64,000 nt of DNA from Prevotellaceae bacterium UBA1726 (GTDB lineage: Bacteria; Bacteroidota; Bacteroidia; Bacteroidales; Bacteroidaceae), in the NCBI GenBank assembly GCA_002316005.1, contig DCIM01000039.1:10712-74711 (forward strand), written 5' to 3'. Each line of letters opens with the position of its first letter. Within the stretch, counting starts at the first letter, position 1. Shown piece by piece: positions 35,032 through 44,277 of the stretch. The position numbers and the translations under genes were made by a program. Under the pieces are notes generated by a model. It had not been told where the DNA came from, searched no databases, and saw only the letters and a list, made by a program, of their open reading frames with translations.

Positions 35032-36225
35032 TTATTCACAAATAATCTCCATCTCATCAACATAGAGCGTTGTACCTCCACAACCTGAGTACTCAAAGCC
35101 ACCAAGACTCGAAGCAATATAAATTCCTATATTATATTTCCAGTTCTTCAAATCGTCATCATTTACATCTTGAGTATATGTAAAAGGTATTTCTGCCAAC
35201 GCGTACTCACTCATCATCTCGTTTGGCTTCAGTTCCGCATATGCAACAGTATTTCCAAAGGAATTATCCATAATATTATATCCCGTAAGATACTGCACTT
35301 CATTATCTGTGCGATAAAGCACTACACGGATATAGCCTTCATCATTCTTTCCGGTAGAAGCAACCACACCTGGCTGATATTTATAATACAATTTCAATGT
35401 CTGTGGATGTTTGTTGAATGGTAAACCCACTCGAGTCTTCAACTTATCATCGGTATTTTCATTATCCATCTCGCCGGTAAACAAACAACCTGATACGAAT
35501 GGTTTACGAGGGTCGAACATTGATATGTCTGCAGTAACGAGTTTCAACGCCTTGCCACTTACAGCATCGTCGGTTGGCTGTGAGTTGAAATGTGTGTAGT
35601 TAATGTCCGCACCATACAAATACATCCAAATAGGTGTAAGTGAACCACTGGTTGATTCCCACATACGGATTGGTTTTTCAACATTATCAACCTTCATCAA
35701 GTCGTATGGCATCTGATAATAACAGCCTTGAGGAGTCTCCCAATTATCGAAAGTGTATTTCGTTGGCATATTGTCAGTAAGGGCCTGAGTCTTTATCTTC
35801 CACACCTTACTCCATATTTTCCCTGTTTCAGGATCAATACCACGAGCAGCCGTCACACGAACATACACAGGTGATGTGTAGTCGGTAGCAATTCCATCAA
35901 GGGCATCATAATGATCGGCATTGATATCATCGCAGTCTTTCTGCTGCTTTTCGTTTGGCACGACATACTCCAAGGTTGCTCCCTCCGACACATTATATTC
36001 AAGAGCCATATTATCCATTTTCAGTTTTGTCGTATCAACATACACGATAACACTATTCTCCTGAATGGTTTTCTTTACTAATCCATCAGCACTTCCTACA
36101 GCATGAATATCAAGAATGTCTACCTCGATATTTGCCAATCCCTCTCCTACGCACGAAGTCATTACTTCCACCATAAATAGTGCTGTAATTACCATTTGCG
36201 CAAACACAATAATTTTTCTTTTCAT
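35032..36225 (-). CDS. PCMD-domain lipoprotein
   Basis: A 397-aa lipoprotein with lipobox VMTSC (Cys25). A N-terminal Ig-like domain (about 30-150) precedes the putative carbohydrate metabolism (PCMD) domain (about 155-397; TFDNWETPQGCYYQMP, NPWxx-like strands, SSLGGFEYSGCGGTTLYVDEME). PCMD proteins are common at the surface of Bacteroidetes and are thought to bind glycans. It starts the operon with the barrel gene, from its own promoter. Surface exposure is inferred. Confidence 0.8.
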   Translation of the reverse strand: MKRKIIVFAQMVITALFMVEVMTSCVGEGLANIEVDILDIHAVGSADGLVKKTIQENSVIVYVDTTKLKMDNMALEYNVSEGATLEYVVPNEKQQKDCDDINADHYDALDGIATDYTSPVYVRVTAARGIDPETGKIWSKVWKIKTQALTDNMPTKYTFDNWETPQGCYYQMPYDLMKVDNVEKPIRMWESTSGSLTPIWMYLYGADINYTHFNSQPTDDAVSGKALKLVTADISMFDPRKPFVSGCLFTGEMDNENTDDKLKTRVGLPFNKHPQTLKLYYKYQPGVVASTGKNDEGYIRVVLYRTDNEVQYLTGYNIMDNSFGNTVAYAELKPNEMMSEYALAEIPFTYTQDVNDDDLKNWKYNIGIYIASSLGGFEYSGCGGTTLYVDEMEIICE

Positions 36226-36297
36226 TTTTATTTTTTACATTATATTATTACTTTCTCTCTTGGTTTGTTTTGGTGTAATTTCTGCAAAAACCGAAGA

Positions 36298-36328
36298 CAA
36301 AATTACTAATAATTAGCGAAACTACAAA
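36298..36328 (-). promoter_or_regulatory. promoter of the PCMD/barrel operon
   Basis: Minus-strand TTTG (36328-36325), 19 bp, TAATTTTG (36305-36298); leader about 66 nt. Confidence 0.78.
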
Positions 36329-36432
36329 AGAAAAATATACCAAAATAAAGGCGCAATTTCCCAACAAACGCATGCTTTTAAAGTTGTTTTTGTCAATTTT
36401 GAACTCAGTATTGGTAGAAAAGTCGCCTAACA

Positions 36433-36464
36433 TTTGCAATAACAAAAAAAACTCTCTAAATTTG
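36433..36464 (+). promoter_or_regulatory. promoter of the AraC-type regulator gene
   Basis: TTTG (36433-36436), 20 bp, TAAATTTG (36457-36464); leader about 19 nt. It is divergent from the PCMD promoter, 105 bp away, so the regulator could act on both. Confidence 0.78.
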
Positions 36465-36489
36465 TGGTCGAAATTGAACCGAAAGAAAA

Positions 36490-37395
36490 ATGGAACAAAC
36501 GAAGCAAGTTTTCTCTCTATCGCTCGACACTTTGCGTCAAATGCCCCACGCTATTGTCGTAACCAACGATTTTGTATTTGTTGATAACACGGATTCACCT
36601 CATATCACACAACTCACAAACGCTTGGCAAAACACTCCTGCGCAGGTAGATGCCGTGATGACGATTTTCTGTCTTGAAGGTAATATTAAAGTCAGGATTT
36701 CGTTGAAGGAATATACAATAACCCGCAACTCTGTATGTATAATCATACCAGGAACCATAGTTGAGATAATTTCCGTTTCTCATGATTTCCGTTGCATTTC
36801 GCTTGCTATGGGCAAGAACTACATGAACCTTGAGCAAGACCACACATTAGAGATTCTGCAATTAGTAAAATACCTTCAGCGTTGTCCTTGCTACAATCTT
36901 TGGGGAACAAACGCATCATATTACCGCGAAACATTCCTTGCTGCACTAAAAACAGCCTATTGGACAGAGAATCCTCTTCGCGAAAATATGCTGAAATCGT
37001 ATATCTACTTGCTATATTGCTATCTTTTTCCGGTCGTAGAAGACAAAGACCGGACATTCCAGGAGGACAAAAGCAGTTCTCACCAGAAAGAGATATATTT
37101 CCGCTTTGTGGAAATGCTACAAATGAATTATCGCGAGCATCGCACGGTAGCATATTATGCAGAAGCATTGGAAATCACGCCTAAATACCTCTCGAAGGTT
37201 GTAAATGCCGAGAGTGGACAGACAGCTTTGCGTTGGATTGAGGACTTTGTTCTGCTTGAGGCAAAGGCTCTTCTAAAGCAGAAGAACACAAACATACAGC
37301 ATGTTTCAGAGAAATTGAATTTCCCAGATCAGAGTAGTTTCGGCAAATTCTTCAAGAGACTTACCGGACAATCGCCAAAAGAATACAGAGGATAG
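36490..37395 (+). CDS. AraC-family transcriptional regulator
   Basis: A 301-aa protein with an N-terminal cupin-like sensing domain (about 1-180) and a C-terminal AraC DNA-binding domain of two helix-turn-helices: VAYYAEALEITPKYLSKVV and ISEKL-like VSEKLNFPDQSSFGKFF followed by RLTGQSPKEYR. It is transcribed away from the PCMD/barrel operon and towards the SDR gene. Its ligand is unknown. Autoregulation or control of the divergent operon is inferred from the layout. Confidence 0.9.
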   Translation: MEQTKQVFSLSLDTLRQMPHAIVVTNDFVFVDNTDSPHITQLTNAWQNTPAQVDAVMTIFCLEGNIKVRISLKEYTITRNSVCIIIPGTIVEIISVSHDFRCISLAMGKNYMNLEQDHTLEILQLVKYLQRCPCYNLWGTNASYYRETFLAALKTAYWTENPLRENMLKSYIYLLYCYLFPVVEDKDRTFQEDKSSSHQKEIYFRFVEMLQMNYREHRTVAYYAEALEITPKYLSKVVNAESGQTALRWIEDFVLLEAKALLKQKNTNIQHVSEKLNFPDQSSFGKFFKRLTGQSPKEYRG

Positions 37396-37399
37396 GGAC

Positions 37400-38170
37400 T
37401 TAGAACCAACCCCAACGACGAACATATACCAAAAGCCATGTAGGCAGAACTGGTACCATATTCAGAATCTTTGTAAAGAATCCAGGTGTAATTTCGTGCT
37501 TTCCTTTCATCACAGCATTTACGCCTTTCTTTGCGAGTGCTTCTGGAGTAATTATTGCACCAACAGCCAAACCGCTCTTTATTGCCTTTTCGTCAAGGTT
37601 GTAGAGTGGAGTTGCGACAGCTCCCGGACGCACACAAGTCACATTCACACCTTTATCTTTAAGCTCGATATACAACGAGCGAGAGAACAAACGGAGAAAT
37701 CCTTTTGTTGTTGAGTAGGTGGACATTCGTTGAATGCCATAATTTGATGTGACTGAGCTCATATTGATGATGTATCCCTTCTTTCTTTCCACCATATCCC
37801 TGGCGAAATAATACACCATCATAGCCGGAGTATGCATATGGAGATTGAAGATGAGCTGTGTGAATCCGGCAGAATCATCAATAAAATCCTTGTCATGATA
37901 GACGCCAGCATTATTGATAAGCACCTCAACCTCTATTGAATTTTCATGACACCAGTCATAGAGTTCCTTCGCAGCCTCTTGCTTACTGAGGTCGCGCATC
38001 AACGGGATAGCATCAATATCCGGGAAATCGGCTTTTACAATATCAGCTTTTTCAACAATCGCCTCAGCCTCATTGCTCACCATCAGGACATTATATCCTC
38101 GTTTTGCCATCTCTCGAGCGTAGGCATAACCAATGCCCGAACTCGCTCCTGTAACTAATGCATACTTCAT
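37400..38170 (-). CDS. short-chain dehydrogenase/reductase
   Basis: A 256-aa classical SDR starting MKYALVTGASSGIGYAYARE (NAD(P) motif), with NNAG (about 90), Ser at NMSSV (about 137) and the YSTTK Tyr-Lys pair. The start is taken at 38170 because a longer frame (ATG 38209) would begin inside the -33 box. C-terminal hydrophobic and aromatic tail (VLPTWLLVYVRRWGWF) might associate with membrane, as in some lipid- or ketosteroid-related SDRs. Convergent with the AraC gene (4-bp gap). Substrate unknown. Confidence 0.87.
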   Translation of the reverse strand: MKYALVTGASSGIGYAYAREMAKRGYNVLMVSNEAEAIVEKADIVKADFPDIDAIPLMRDLSKQEAAKELYDWCHENSIEVEVLINNAGVYHDKDFIDDSAGFTQLIFNLHMHTPAMMVYYFARDMVERKKGYIINMSSVTSNYGIQRMSTYSTTKGFLRLFSRSLYIELKDKGVNVTCVRPGAVATPLYNLDEKAIKSGLAVGAIITPEALAKKGVNAVMKGKHEITPGFFTKILNMVPVLPTWLLVYVRRWGWF

Positions 38171-38179
38171 AATTGACTG

Positions 38180-38210
38180 CAAAATTACTGCATTTTTCGT
38201 TATTTCCAAA
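38180..38210 (-). promoter_or_regulatory. promoter giving a nearly leaderless SDR mRNA
   Basis: Minus-strand TTTG (38210-38207), 19 bp, TAATTTTG (38187-38180). The ATG at 38170 lies 9 bp beyond the -7 box, so the predicted 5' leader is about 3-6 nt. Confidence 0.75.
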
Positions 38211-38231
38211 ATAAAACGGGCGTTTTTGCCA

Positions 38232-39176
38232 TTATTTGCGCAATAAAGAAAGCAATCCCTTCAAACCAAAAACATATAGCAATAGGGCTTTCAGTTTCAT
38301 TGTGCGTCCTTTTGCAGAGCAAAGATGCAACTTGCAATCTGGCAAAACAGGATTGTTTCCTGTCTGTTGGCAGACAGAAATCTGCATATTCAGCAAATAC
38401 TGATAGAATAGTGCTTCTTCACGGTTTACGAATTGTCGCTTCGTCTTCGGCTGCATAAATGCAAGTCCCAACTGGCGTGCGACACGAATATTTGTATCAA
38501 GCAACGAAGCGAGTTTCTGTCCATCAGCCGTACTTGTTATTCCCTGAGGATTCCACTGGTAGGAATATCCCATAAGAGATGTCGTTACTACACAAGGATT
38601 GCTTTGCAACAGTCTTCCAAGGAACTCTGCATCCTCGAATACAATACCCTCGCGAAACAGTCTTTCTCCCCCACTCTCTGGAAAGAGCAAATCCCTTCTA
38701 AACAGTTTATTCCAAGCGTATGTATGGGCATATGCTTGTCCTTTAAGCCAATACCAACGGGCATCTGTATATGTAGCATCCGCTAAAAGACATTCCGTTT
38801 CTTCGCCCAAATGATTCTTGACAAACGAGAATTCAAGTATATCACAATCTTTCCTCTCGTCAAGAAGCTGCAACAATGGCGAATAGGCATCTTCCAAAAG
38901 GAAATCATCAGAATCAACAAAAGTTATATATTCTCCCTTGGAATGGCGAATTCCTGTATTTCTGGCTGCTGACAAACCCGCATTCTCCTGACGGATATAA
39001 GTGAAAATCGGATTCTCTGGGGCCATTCTTTGTGCTATAGCCGATGAGCCATCCTGTGAACCGTCATCAACCAAAATAATCTCCATATCGTCAACCCTCT
39101 GGCTGACAACAGAAAGGAGACAACGCTCAAGTGTTGCCTCCACATTATATATAGGTATAATAACGCTCAGTTTCAT
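38232..39176 (-). CDS. glycosyltransferase family 2
   Basis: A 314-aa GT-A enzyme: KLSVIIPIYNVEATLERCL, LVDDGSQDGS (nucleotide site), FVDSDDF (DxD motif, about 88-94). The C-terminal about 80 residues are helical and basic. It probably transfers a hexose to a surface glycan or lipid. It lies 54 bp downstream of the uridine kinase gene with no promoter seen in between, so it may be cotranscribed with it. Donor and acceptor unknown. Confidence 0.87.
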   Translation of the reverse strand: MKLSVIIPIYNVEATLERCLLSVVSQRVDDMEIILVDDGSQDGSSAIAQRMAPENPIFTYIRQENAGLSAARNTGIRHSKGEYITFVDSDDFLLEDAYSPLLQLLDERKDCDILEFSFVKNHLGEETECLLADATYTDARWYWLKGQAYAHTYAWNKLFRRDLLFPESGGERLFREGIVFEDAEFLGRLLQSNPCVVTTSLMGYSYQWNPQGITSTADGQKLASLLDTNIRVARQLGLAFMQPKTKRQFVNREEALFYQYLLNMQISVCQQTGNNPVLPDCKLHLCSAKGRTMKLKALLLYVFGLKGLLSLLRK

Positions 39177-39230
39177 AACCCGAAGGAATTCTACGAATTC
39201 TTGTTGAAGATAGTCGAGAATTTGTTTTAT

Positions 39231-39860
39231 TTATTTTTCTGCTAATCCTTCAATGTACTTGCACAGAATTGCCACACCCTTCGCATTATGTCCGCCCTCA
39301 GGAATGATAAGGTCGGCAAAACGCTTTGTTGGCTCAATAAACTGCTCGTGCATTGGCTTGAGCACCTGCATATAGCGCTCCATCACCATTGATACAGTAC
39401 GACCACGGTCGATTGTATCACGCTGGATATTGCGGATAAGGCGCTCATCAGAATCGCAATCAACGAAAATCTTCAAATCCATCATCTCGCGAAGACGGCG
39501 GTTCAGAAGAGTCATGATACCCTCAACAATGATAACAGGCTTTGGCTCAACATGAATTGTCTCTGGCAGACGGTTTGAGATGATATACGAGTATGTTGGC
39601 TGTTCAATTGCCTTGCCCTCGCGCAACTCGTTTATCTGCTTTATAAGAAGTTTCCAGTCGAATGCGTCTGGGTGGTCAAAATTGATTGCCTTACGCTCTT
39701 CGTCGGTCATTCCTGTTGTATCGTTATAATACGAATCAAGTGGAACAACAGCTACACTATCCTTTGGAAGAGCTGCAACAATTTTCTTTACAACAGTAGT
39801 CTTACCGCTACCAGTACCTCCGGCAATGCCGATTATAGTTATATCTTTGTTCATAGTCAA
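39231..39860 (-). CDS. udk: uridine/cytidine kinase
   Basis: A 209-aa P-loop kinase with GIAGGTGSGKTT (Walker A), LDSYYND (catalytic Asp), NFDHPDAFDW and GRTVSMVMERY (nucleoside/lid). It phosphorylates uridine or cytidine with ATP or GTP in the cytoplasm (pyrimidine salvage). It is 2 bp downstream of a gene for a secreted nuclease/phosphatase-like protein, which suggests that nucleosides freed outside are salvaged here. Start is MTMNKD or the ATG two codons on. Confidence 0.95.
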   Translation of the reverse strand: MTMNKDITIIGIAGGTGSGKTTVVKKIVAALPKDSVAVVPLDSYYNDTTGMTDEERKAINFDHPDAFDWKLLIKQINELREGKAIEQPTYSYIISNRLPETIHVEPKPVIIVEGIMTLLNRRLREMMDLKIFVDCDSDERLIRNIQRDTIDRGRTVSMVMERYMQVLKPMHEQFIEPTKRFADLIIPEGGHNAKGVAILCKYIEGLAEK

Positions 39861-39862
39861 TT

Positions 39863-40945
39863 CTACTTCTGTTCCTTAATCAGATAAGTCACTACTGGCA
39901 AGTGGTCAGAGAAACCATCAAGCCATACGCCTCCGGCCGTTGTACGCTTAGGGGCGAGCTTATATTTACCTTCATCCTGCATGAGGTAGTCACGCTGGAA
40001 GATATCATTCTGGTAATAGCGCAATGTTTCACAGTTTTGTAATGCAGCTTTGCGATATTCCTTTGCGTCCTTAGTATCTTGTGTCGCAAGGAGATTTCTT
40101 GACATTACAATCTGGTCAAACAAGTTCCAAGCGCCTTGATAAGCCAATGTGCCACGGTTTTCCTTACGAAGAATATTCCACCAAGGATTATAGAAATCGC
40201 CCTCGCCTACATCCTTCATTTCACGCTTTGCACCAAGGAACTTAGCCATAGAACTGTTGTCAGGATCGTCGTTCATATCGCCCATTACAAAGAACTTCAT
40301 CTCTGGCTGTGAGGCAGCAATTGAATCGGTCATTTGGCGCACCTGCTTTCCGCCCCAATCGCGGAACTTACCCTCTGCAGAACGAGAAGGCCAGTGGCAA
40401 ACAACAACTGTCACATCATCACCGCCTAATTTTCCCTGCACAACAAGGAAAGGACGAGTGTAATGTCCTGTGTCACCATTCTCGTAGATATACTGCTTGA
40501 TGAAAGAGTTGTAAGGCTCAAACTGCTTTGGATTATAAATCAAAGCACAGTCAACACCTCGCTTGTCCGGACCTTCATAGTGGACATATTTCATATTACG
40601 CTGTGCAAGTGGTTCCTGAGCAGTAAGGTCGTTCAGCACATTGGCATTCTCCACCTCCGAAAGACCGATAAAGGCACAACCTACAGGAGTCTTGTCAGTA
40701 CCCATATCAGCAAGGGCACGCGCCATATTGCGGAGTTTATGAGTATACTTCAGGGTGTTCCATTTATATGCACCTGTTGGAAGGAAGTCATAGTCGTTCT
40801 TTCCTGCATCATGACAAGTGTCAAAGAGGTTTTCCTGATTGTAGAAACCTACTGCATAGAGCGAGAATTTCTTCTCCTGTGCGAAAGCCGTAGAAACTAC
40901 CGCAAAAAGAAGAATAGCGATTAAATAGAATTGTCTTTTCATCAT
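39863..40945 (-). CDS. secreted endonuclease/exonuclease/phosphatase family protein
   Basis: A 360-aa protein with signal peptide (MMKRQFYLIAILLFAVVSTA, cleavage near AFAQ). The EEP fold shows YNQENLFDT (metal Glu), GLSEVEN (catalytic Glu), VVCHWPSR (His), VMGDMNDDP (Asp/Asn) and SDHLPV (C-terminal Asp-His), so all catalytic residues are present. Members hydrolyse phosphodiesters of DNA/RNA or phosphate monoesters. Export and neighbourhood (uridine kinase, and the divergent TonB/nuclease operon) favour extracellular nucleic-acid or nucleotide breakdown. First gene of its operon. Confidence 0.88.
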   Translation of the reverse strand: MMKRQFYLIAILLFAVVSTAFAQEKKFSLYAVGFYNQENLFDTCHDAGKNDYDFLPTGAYKWNTLKYTHKLRNMARALADMGTDKTPVGCAFIGLSEVENANVLNDLTAQEPLAQRNMKYVHYEGPDKRGVDCALIYNPKQFEPYNSFIKQYIYENGDTGHYTRPFLVVQGKLGGDDVTVVVCHWPSRSAEGKFRDWGGKQVRQMTDSIAASQPEMKFFVMGDMNDDPDNSSMAKFLGAKREMKDVGEGDFYNPWWNILRKENRGTLAYQGAWNLFDQIVMSRNLLATQDTKDAKEYRKAALQNCETLRYYQNDIFQRDYLMQDEGKYKLAPKRTTAGGVWLDGFSDHLPVVTYLIKEQK

Positions 40946-40963
40946 AAATTTAGATTTTGACTA

Positions 40964-40971
40964 CAAAAATA
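40964..40971 (-). promoter_or_regulatory. possible -7 box of the EEP-udk operon
   Basis: Minus-strand TATTTTTG 18 bp before the start codon; no TTTG at the standard distance upstream. Confidence 0.4.
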
Positions 40972-41115
40972 GGAAAAATAACACGAATAAAAAAATAATT
41001 AGGAGAAAATTTTGGAAAAAGAATAAAATTCGCCTTTTGGCGGTCCTCGTTATCTAATCCCCCGAAAAAGTCTTTATCAATAGCGAATTATTTTTACATC
41101 AACAATAAGCATTTG

Positions 41116-41220
41116 TCATTTAACTGAAATGAGCTTGTCATTTAACTGAAATGACCGGTTCATTTAACTGAAATGAGGAGGTCATTTAACTGAAATGAGC
41201 GCGTCATTTTACCCATTTCT
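41116..41220. repeat. array C of 22-bp-period palindromic units
   Basis: Four identical 17-bp units TCATTTAACTGAAATGA start at 41116, 41138, 41160 and 41182; spacers GCTTG, CCGGT, GGAGG and GCGCG are all different. A fifth decayed unit starts at 41204 in phase. TCATTT and AAATGA are perfect inverted arms around AACTG. It is in the 690-bp gap between the divergent EEP and TonB-receptor operons, where no gene is seen. Confidence 0.9.
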
Positions 41221-41484
41221 CTACGGCTCTGATTATCAATGAGTTACAAAGACGAAAATGCAGGTATTTCCCGCTAACGGTTCATTTTTAACAAAAGAAT
41301 AATTTTTACATTATTCAACCAGGCTACAAGCATAACAAAACAACAAAGACGGCATTTATTCCTTTCTGGAAAAAGATTGGCAAAAATCAAGGTGAAAATG
41401 CCTCATCTATGGAACTTTTACCACAGGAATAAAGTTCGAGTTGCATTTTTAACATTTTGTCGGTAAAAATTTTCATGAAAATAT

Positions 41485-41515
41485 TTTGCCGTTTGCTTGA
41501 TTTAGATTAACTTTG
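41485..41515 (+). promoter_or_regulatory. promoter of the TonB-receptor/nuclease/CotH operon
   Basis: TTTG (41485-41488), 19 bp, TAACTTTG (41508-41515). Start near 41522, leader about 112 nt. Confidence 0.78.
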
Positions 41516-41528
41516 CAAACTGTCCCAA

Positions 41529-41550
41529 ATGCGCGTACATATACGCGTAT
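41529..41550 (+). promoter_or_regulatory. hairpin at the 5' end of the operon mRNA
   Basis: ATGCGCGTA, loop CATA, TACGCGTAT: a 9-bp stem with one G-U pair only about 7 nt from the predicted start of transcription. It may protect the message or serve as an operator in DNA. Confidence 0.65.
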
Positions 41551-41633
41551 TAAAATAGGTACACAAAACGGCTAAAACCCGAAGAATCAATTTGATTATA
41601 AAACAAATAACTAATATAACAAAATTAAGTCTT

Positions 41634-44258
41634 ATGCAAAAGCAGCTAAAATTACTCGTGCTGGCTCTGTTAGCCTCTCCTCTGGCGATGGCACAGACGA
41701 CCGATACAAGCACACAAGAGATGAAGGCGGCTACAGGAGCAGACGAGAGCCAGTTTACCTTTACGGAGAGCCAGCTCGGCGAGGACGATGATATGGCGCA
41801 GAATGTGACCATCATTTCTTCGAACGGCGACCTCTACGCAAGTCAGATAGGCTATGGTTTCTCGGCTGTGCGATTCCGTTATCGCGCCTTCAACCAGAAG
41901 TACAATGATGTCTATGTCAACGGCATGCAGCTGAACGACATGGAGACAGGACAGTTCCGTTTCTCCCTTGTCGGTGGTTTGAACAACCAGACTCGTTCGG
42001 CTGAGTCGGTACTGCCTTTTGAGAGCAACAACTTCTCTGTGGCAGGCATGGGCGGTTCTAACAACTACAACTTCCGTGCAGGAAGTATGGCAAGTGGTTC
42101 ACGCGCATCTATCCTGTTGACCAACCGCAACTACAACCTCCGCGGTATGTACACCTATTCATCAGGTTTCAACGCTAAGGGTTGGGCTTGGACAGCAAAC
42201 ATCACTTATCGTGGTGCAACTTACGACTCGCAGAAGTGGAGCAAGGCCTACAAGGGTACATTCTACAACGCCCTGAGCTATTTCTTCGGCGTTCAGAAAC
42301 TCTTCGGCGACCACTCTCTGGCATTCTCTACATGGGGAAATCCTACTGAGCGTGCAGCTACTGGTGCCAGCACCGACGAGATGTACTGGCTTGCCAACAA
42401 CAATTACTACAACCCTTACTGGGGTTACCAGAACGGCAAGATCCGCAACTCGCGTATCGTTAATGATTTCGCTCCATCAGCCGTGCTGACATGGGATTGG
42501 AAGATCAATGACAAGACAAAGCTCACAACCTCTGTTGGTGGAAAGTACTCTATGTACAAAAGCACAAAATTGAACTACAACAATGCCGATAACCCAGCTC
42601 CAGACTATTGGAAGCGTTTCCCTTCTGCAGCTTACGATGTTTACGGCAGCAATGGTGTGAATGATGTTCAGCCTTGGACATACGCAAGCGAATTCGGCAG
42701 AGACGTACCTGCTTATTGGTATGCAGCATATCAGGGTTTGTCTTCAAGCGAGGCTGCACGCCAGATTAACTGGGATCAGCTTTATGTTGCCAACCAAGGA
42801 GCAAACAAGGCCGGACAGGACGCTATGTACTTCATCCAGGCAAAGCGCAACGATGTACTTACTATGCAGTTGAACTCTGTATTGAATACAGAACTTGATC
42901 CTTTCAAGCACCTCTCTATCGGTTTCGGCCTTGGTTCAAACCACGCTCGTCACTATCAGACAATGGAGGATTTGATGGGTGCAACTTCATTCCACAATAT
43001 CAATACATACGCTCTTTCAAACTACGGTTTGGGTGGTGACGGAGCTCGCTACGACCTGAACGAAGGTGCTACAGCTAAGGAAGTTAAGGAAGGTGATGTA
43101 TTCGGTTATGACTATTTCATTAATGTGCGCAAGGCAAACCTCTGGACATCTTACACAGTAAATGCTCGCCGCATTCACTTCTTGTTCGGAGCAAAGACTG
43201 CTTTCACAGGCATGCAGCGTGACGGTCGTATGCGCAATGGTCTCTGCAAGGACTATTCTTACGGCAAGTCTGGTTGGGCAAGTTTCCAGGACGGTGGCAT
43301 CAAGTCTTCTATGTCGGCTAACCTCGGCGGTGGTAATGCCATCACCCTCGGCGTAGGCATTGAGACACGCGCTCCTCTTGCTTCTACAGCATTCCAGGCA
43401 CCAGAGATGAACAACAACTTCGTGAAGAACCTCCACAACGAGCTTGTATTCTCAAGCGAGGCTGGATATCAGTTGCGTACATCTTGGTTGAACCTGAACA
43501 TCAATGCTTACTACTCGCTCATGGATCATGTCACAGAGTGGCAGAACTACTACCTCGACGAGCAGAACTCATTCACATACGTAAGCCTCACCGGTATTCG
43601 CAAGGCTAACTACGGTGTTGAGATGGGTGGTAAGATTAAGCTCACCTCTACTCTCGACATCAAGACCTACGGCACAATCTCTGATGCTAAGTATCTGACA
43701 AATGCAAAGGTTGATTATATGCTCTCTACATCTGGCAAGGAGATTGAAGACTTCTGCTACAGCGAGGGAATGCGCGAAAGCGGTACTCCTCTTACTGCTG
43801 CAAGCCTCGGTTTGAGCTACCACAACCACGGTTGGTTCATCGACCTCTCTGGCAACTACTACGATCGTATCTATCTCTCATGGACTCCTTCTACCCGCTA
43901 CAACAAGTATCTTGAGTCGGAGAAGAAGGTTGGTACTGTTGTTGACGAGAACGGAAACCTCGTGACTTATGTTGACTCACCAGCTCAGGCTAAGGGTGAA
44001 GGTGGTTTCATGCTCGACGCTTCTATCGGTCGTAGCATCTATCTCAAGAAGGGTTCTCTCTCTATCAACCTTTCGTTGACCAACATTCTGAACAATACCA
44101 AACTTTGTACAGGTGGTTACGAGCAGAGCCGTATCAGCACATATACACAGTCGGGCAGCACAACAAAGACTGATCGTGCTTACGACTTCCAGAACAACCC
44201 AAAGAAGTTCTATGCTTACGGTACAAACGGAATGCTTAACATTACATGGAAATTCTAA
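41634..44258 (+). CDS. TonB-dependent receptor-like outer-membrane transporter
   Basis: An 874-aa protein. The ATG at 41634 opens a signal peptide (MQKQLKLLVLALLASPLAMA, cleavage before Q); an earlier ATG (41592) adds 14 residues without features. A plug domain (about 45-160; VNGMQLNDMETGQ) precedes a 22-strand-type barrel; the end GMLNITWKF has the C-terminal aromatic. No CarboxypepD-like N-terminal domain and no SusD gene adjacent, unlike a SusCD pair. Next genes are a DUF5689 lipoprotein, an OB-fold lipoprotein and a nuclease, so the cargo may be nucleic-acid fragments. First gene of the operon. Confidence 0.85.
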   Translation: MQKQLKLLVLALLASPLAMAQTTDTSTQEMKAATGADESQFTFTESQLGEDDDMAQNVTIISSNGDLYASQIGYGFSAVRFRYRAFNQKYNDVYVNGMQLNDMETGQFRFSLVGGLNNQTRSAESVLPFESNNFSVAGMGGSNNYNFRAGSMASGSRASILLTNRNYNLRGMYTYSSGFNAKGWAWTANITYRGATYDSQKWSKAYKGTFYNALSYFFGVQKLFGDHSLAFSTWGNPTERAATGASTDEMYWLANNNYYNPYWGYQNGKIRNSRIVNDFAPSAVLTWDWKINDKTKLTTSVGGKYSMYKSTKLNYNNADNPAPDYWKRFPSAAYDVYGSNGVNDVQPWTYASEFGRDVPAYWYAAYQGLSSSEAARQINWDQLYVANQGANKAGQDAMYFIQAKRNDVLTMQLNSVLNTELDPFKHLSIGFGLGSNHARHYQTMEDLMGATSFHNINTYALSNYGLGGDGARYDLNEGATAKEVKEGDVFGYDYFINVRKANLWTSYTVNARRIHFLFGAKTAFTGMQRDGRMRNGLCKDYSYGKSGWASFQDGGIKSSMSANLGGGNAITLGVGIETRAPLASTAFQAPEMNNNFVKNLHNELVFSSEAGYQLRTSWLNLNINAYYSLMDHVTEWQNYYLDEQNSFTYVSLTGIRKANYGVEMGGKIKLTSTLDIKTYGTISDAKYLTNAKVDYMLSTSGKEIEDFCYSEGMRESGTPLTAASLGLSYHNHGWFIDLSGNYYDRIYLSWTPSTRYNKYLESEKKVGTVVDENGNLVTYVDSPAQAKGEGGFMLDASIGRSIYLKKGSLSINLSLTNILNNTKLCTGGYEQSRISTYTQSGSTTKTDRAYDFQNNPKKFYAYGTNGMLNITWKF

Positions 44259-44277
44259 ATTCGGGAGGACATAGAAA

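Noticed and set aside
35007..35117. Upstream start extending the barrel protein by 37 residues
   Set aside because: It would overlap the PCMD coding end and place the signal peptide internally.
41116..41220. CRISPR array
   Set aside because: Units are 17 bp and spacers only 5 nt; no cas genes are present.
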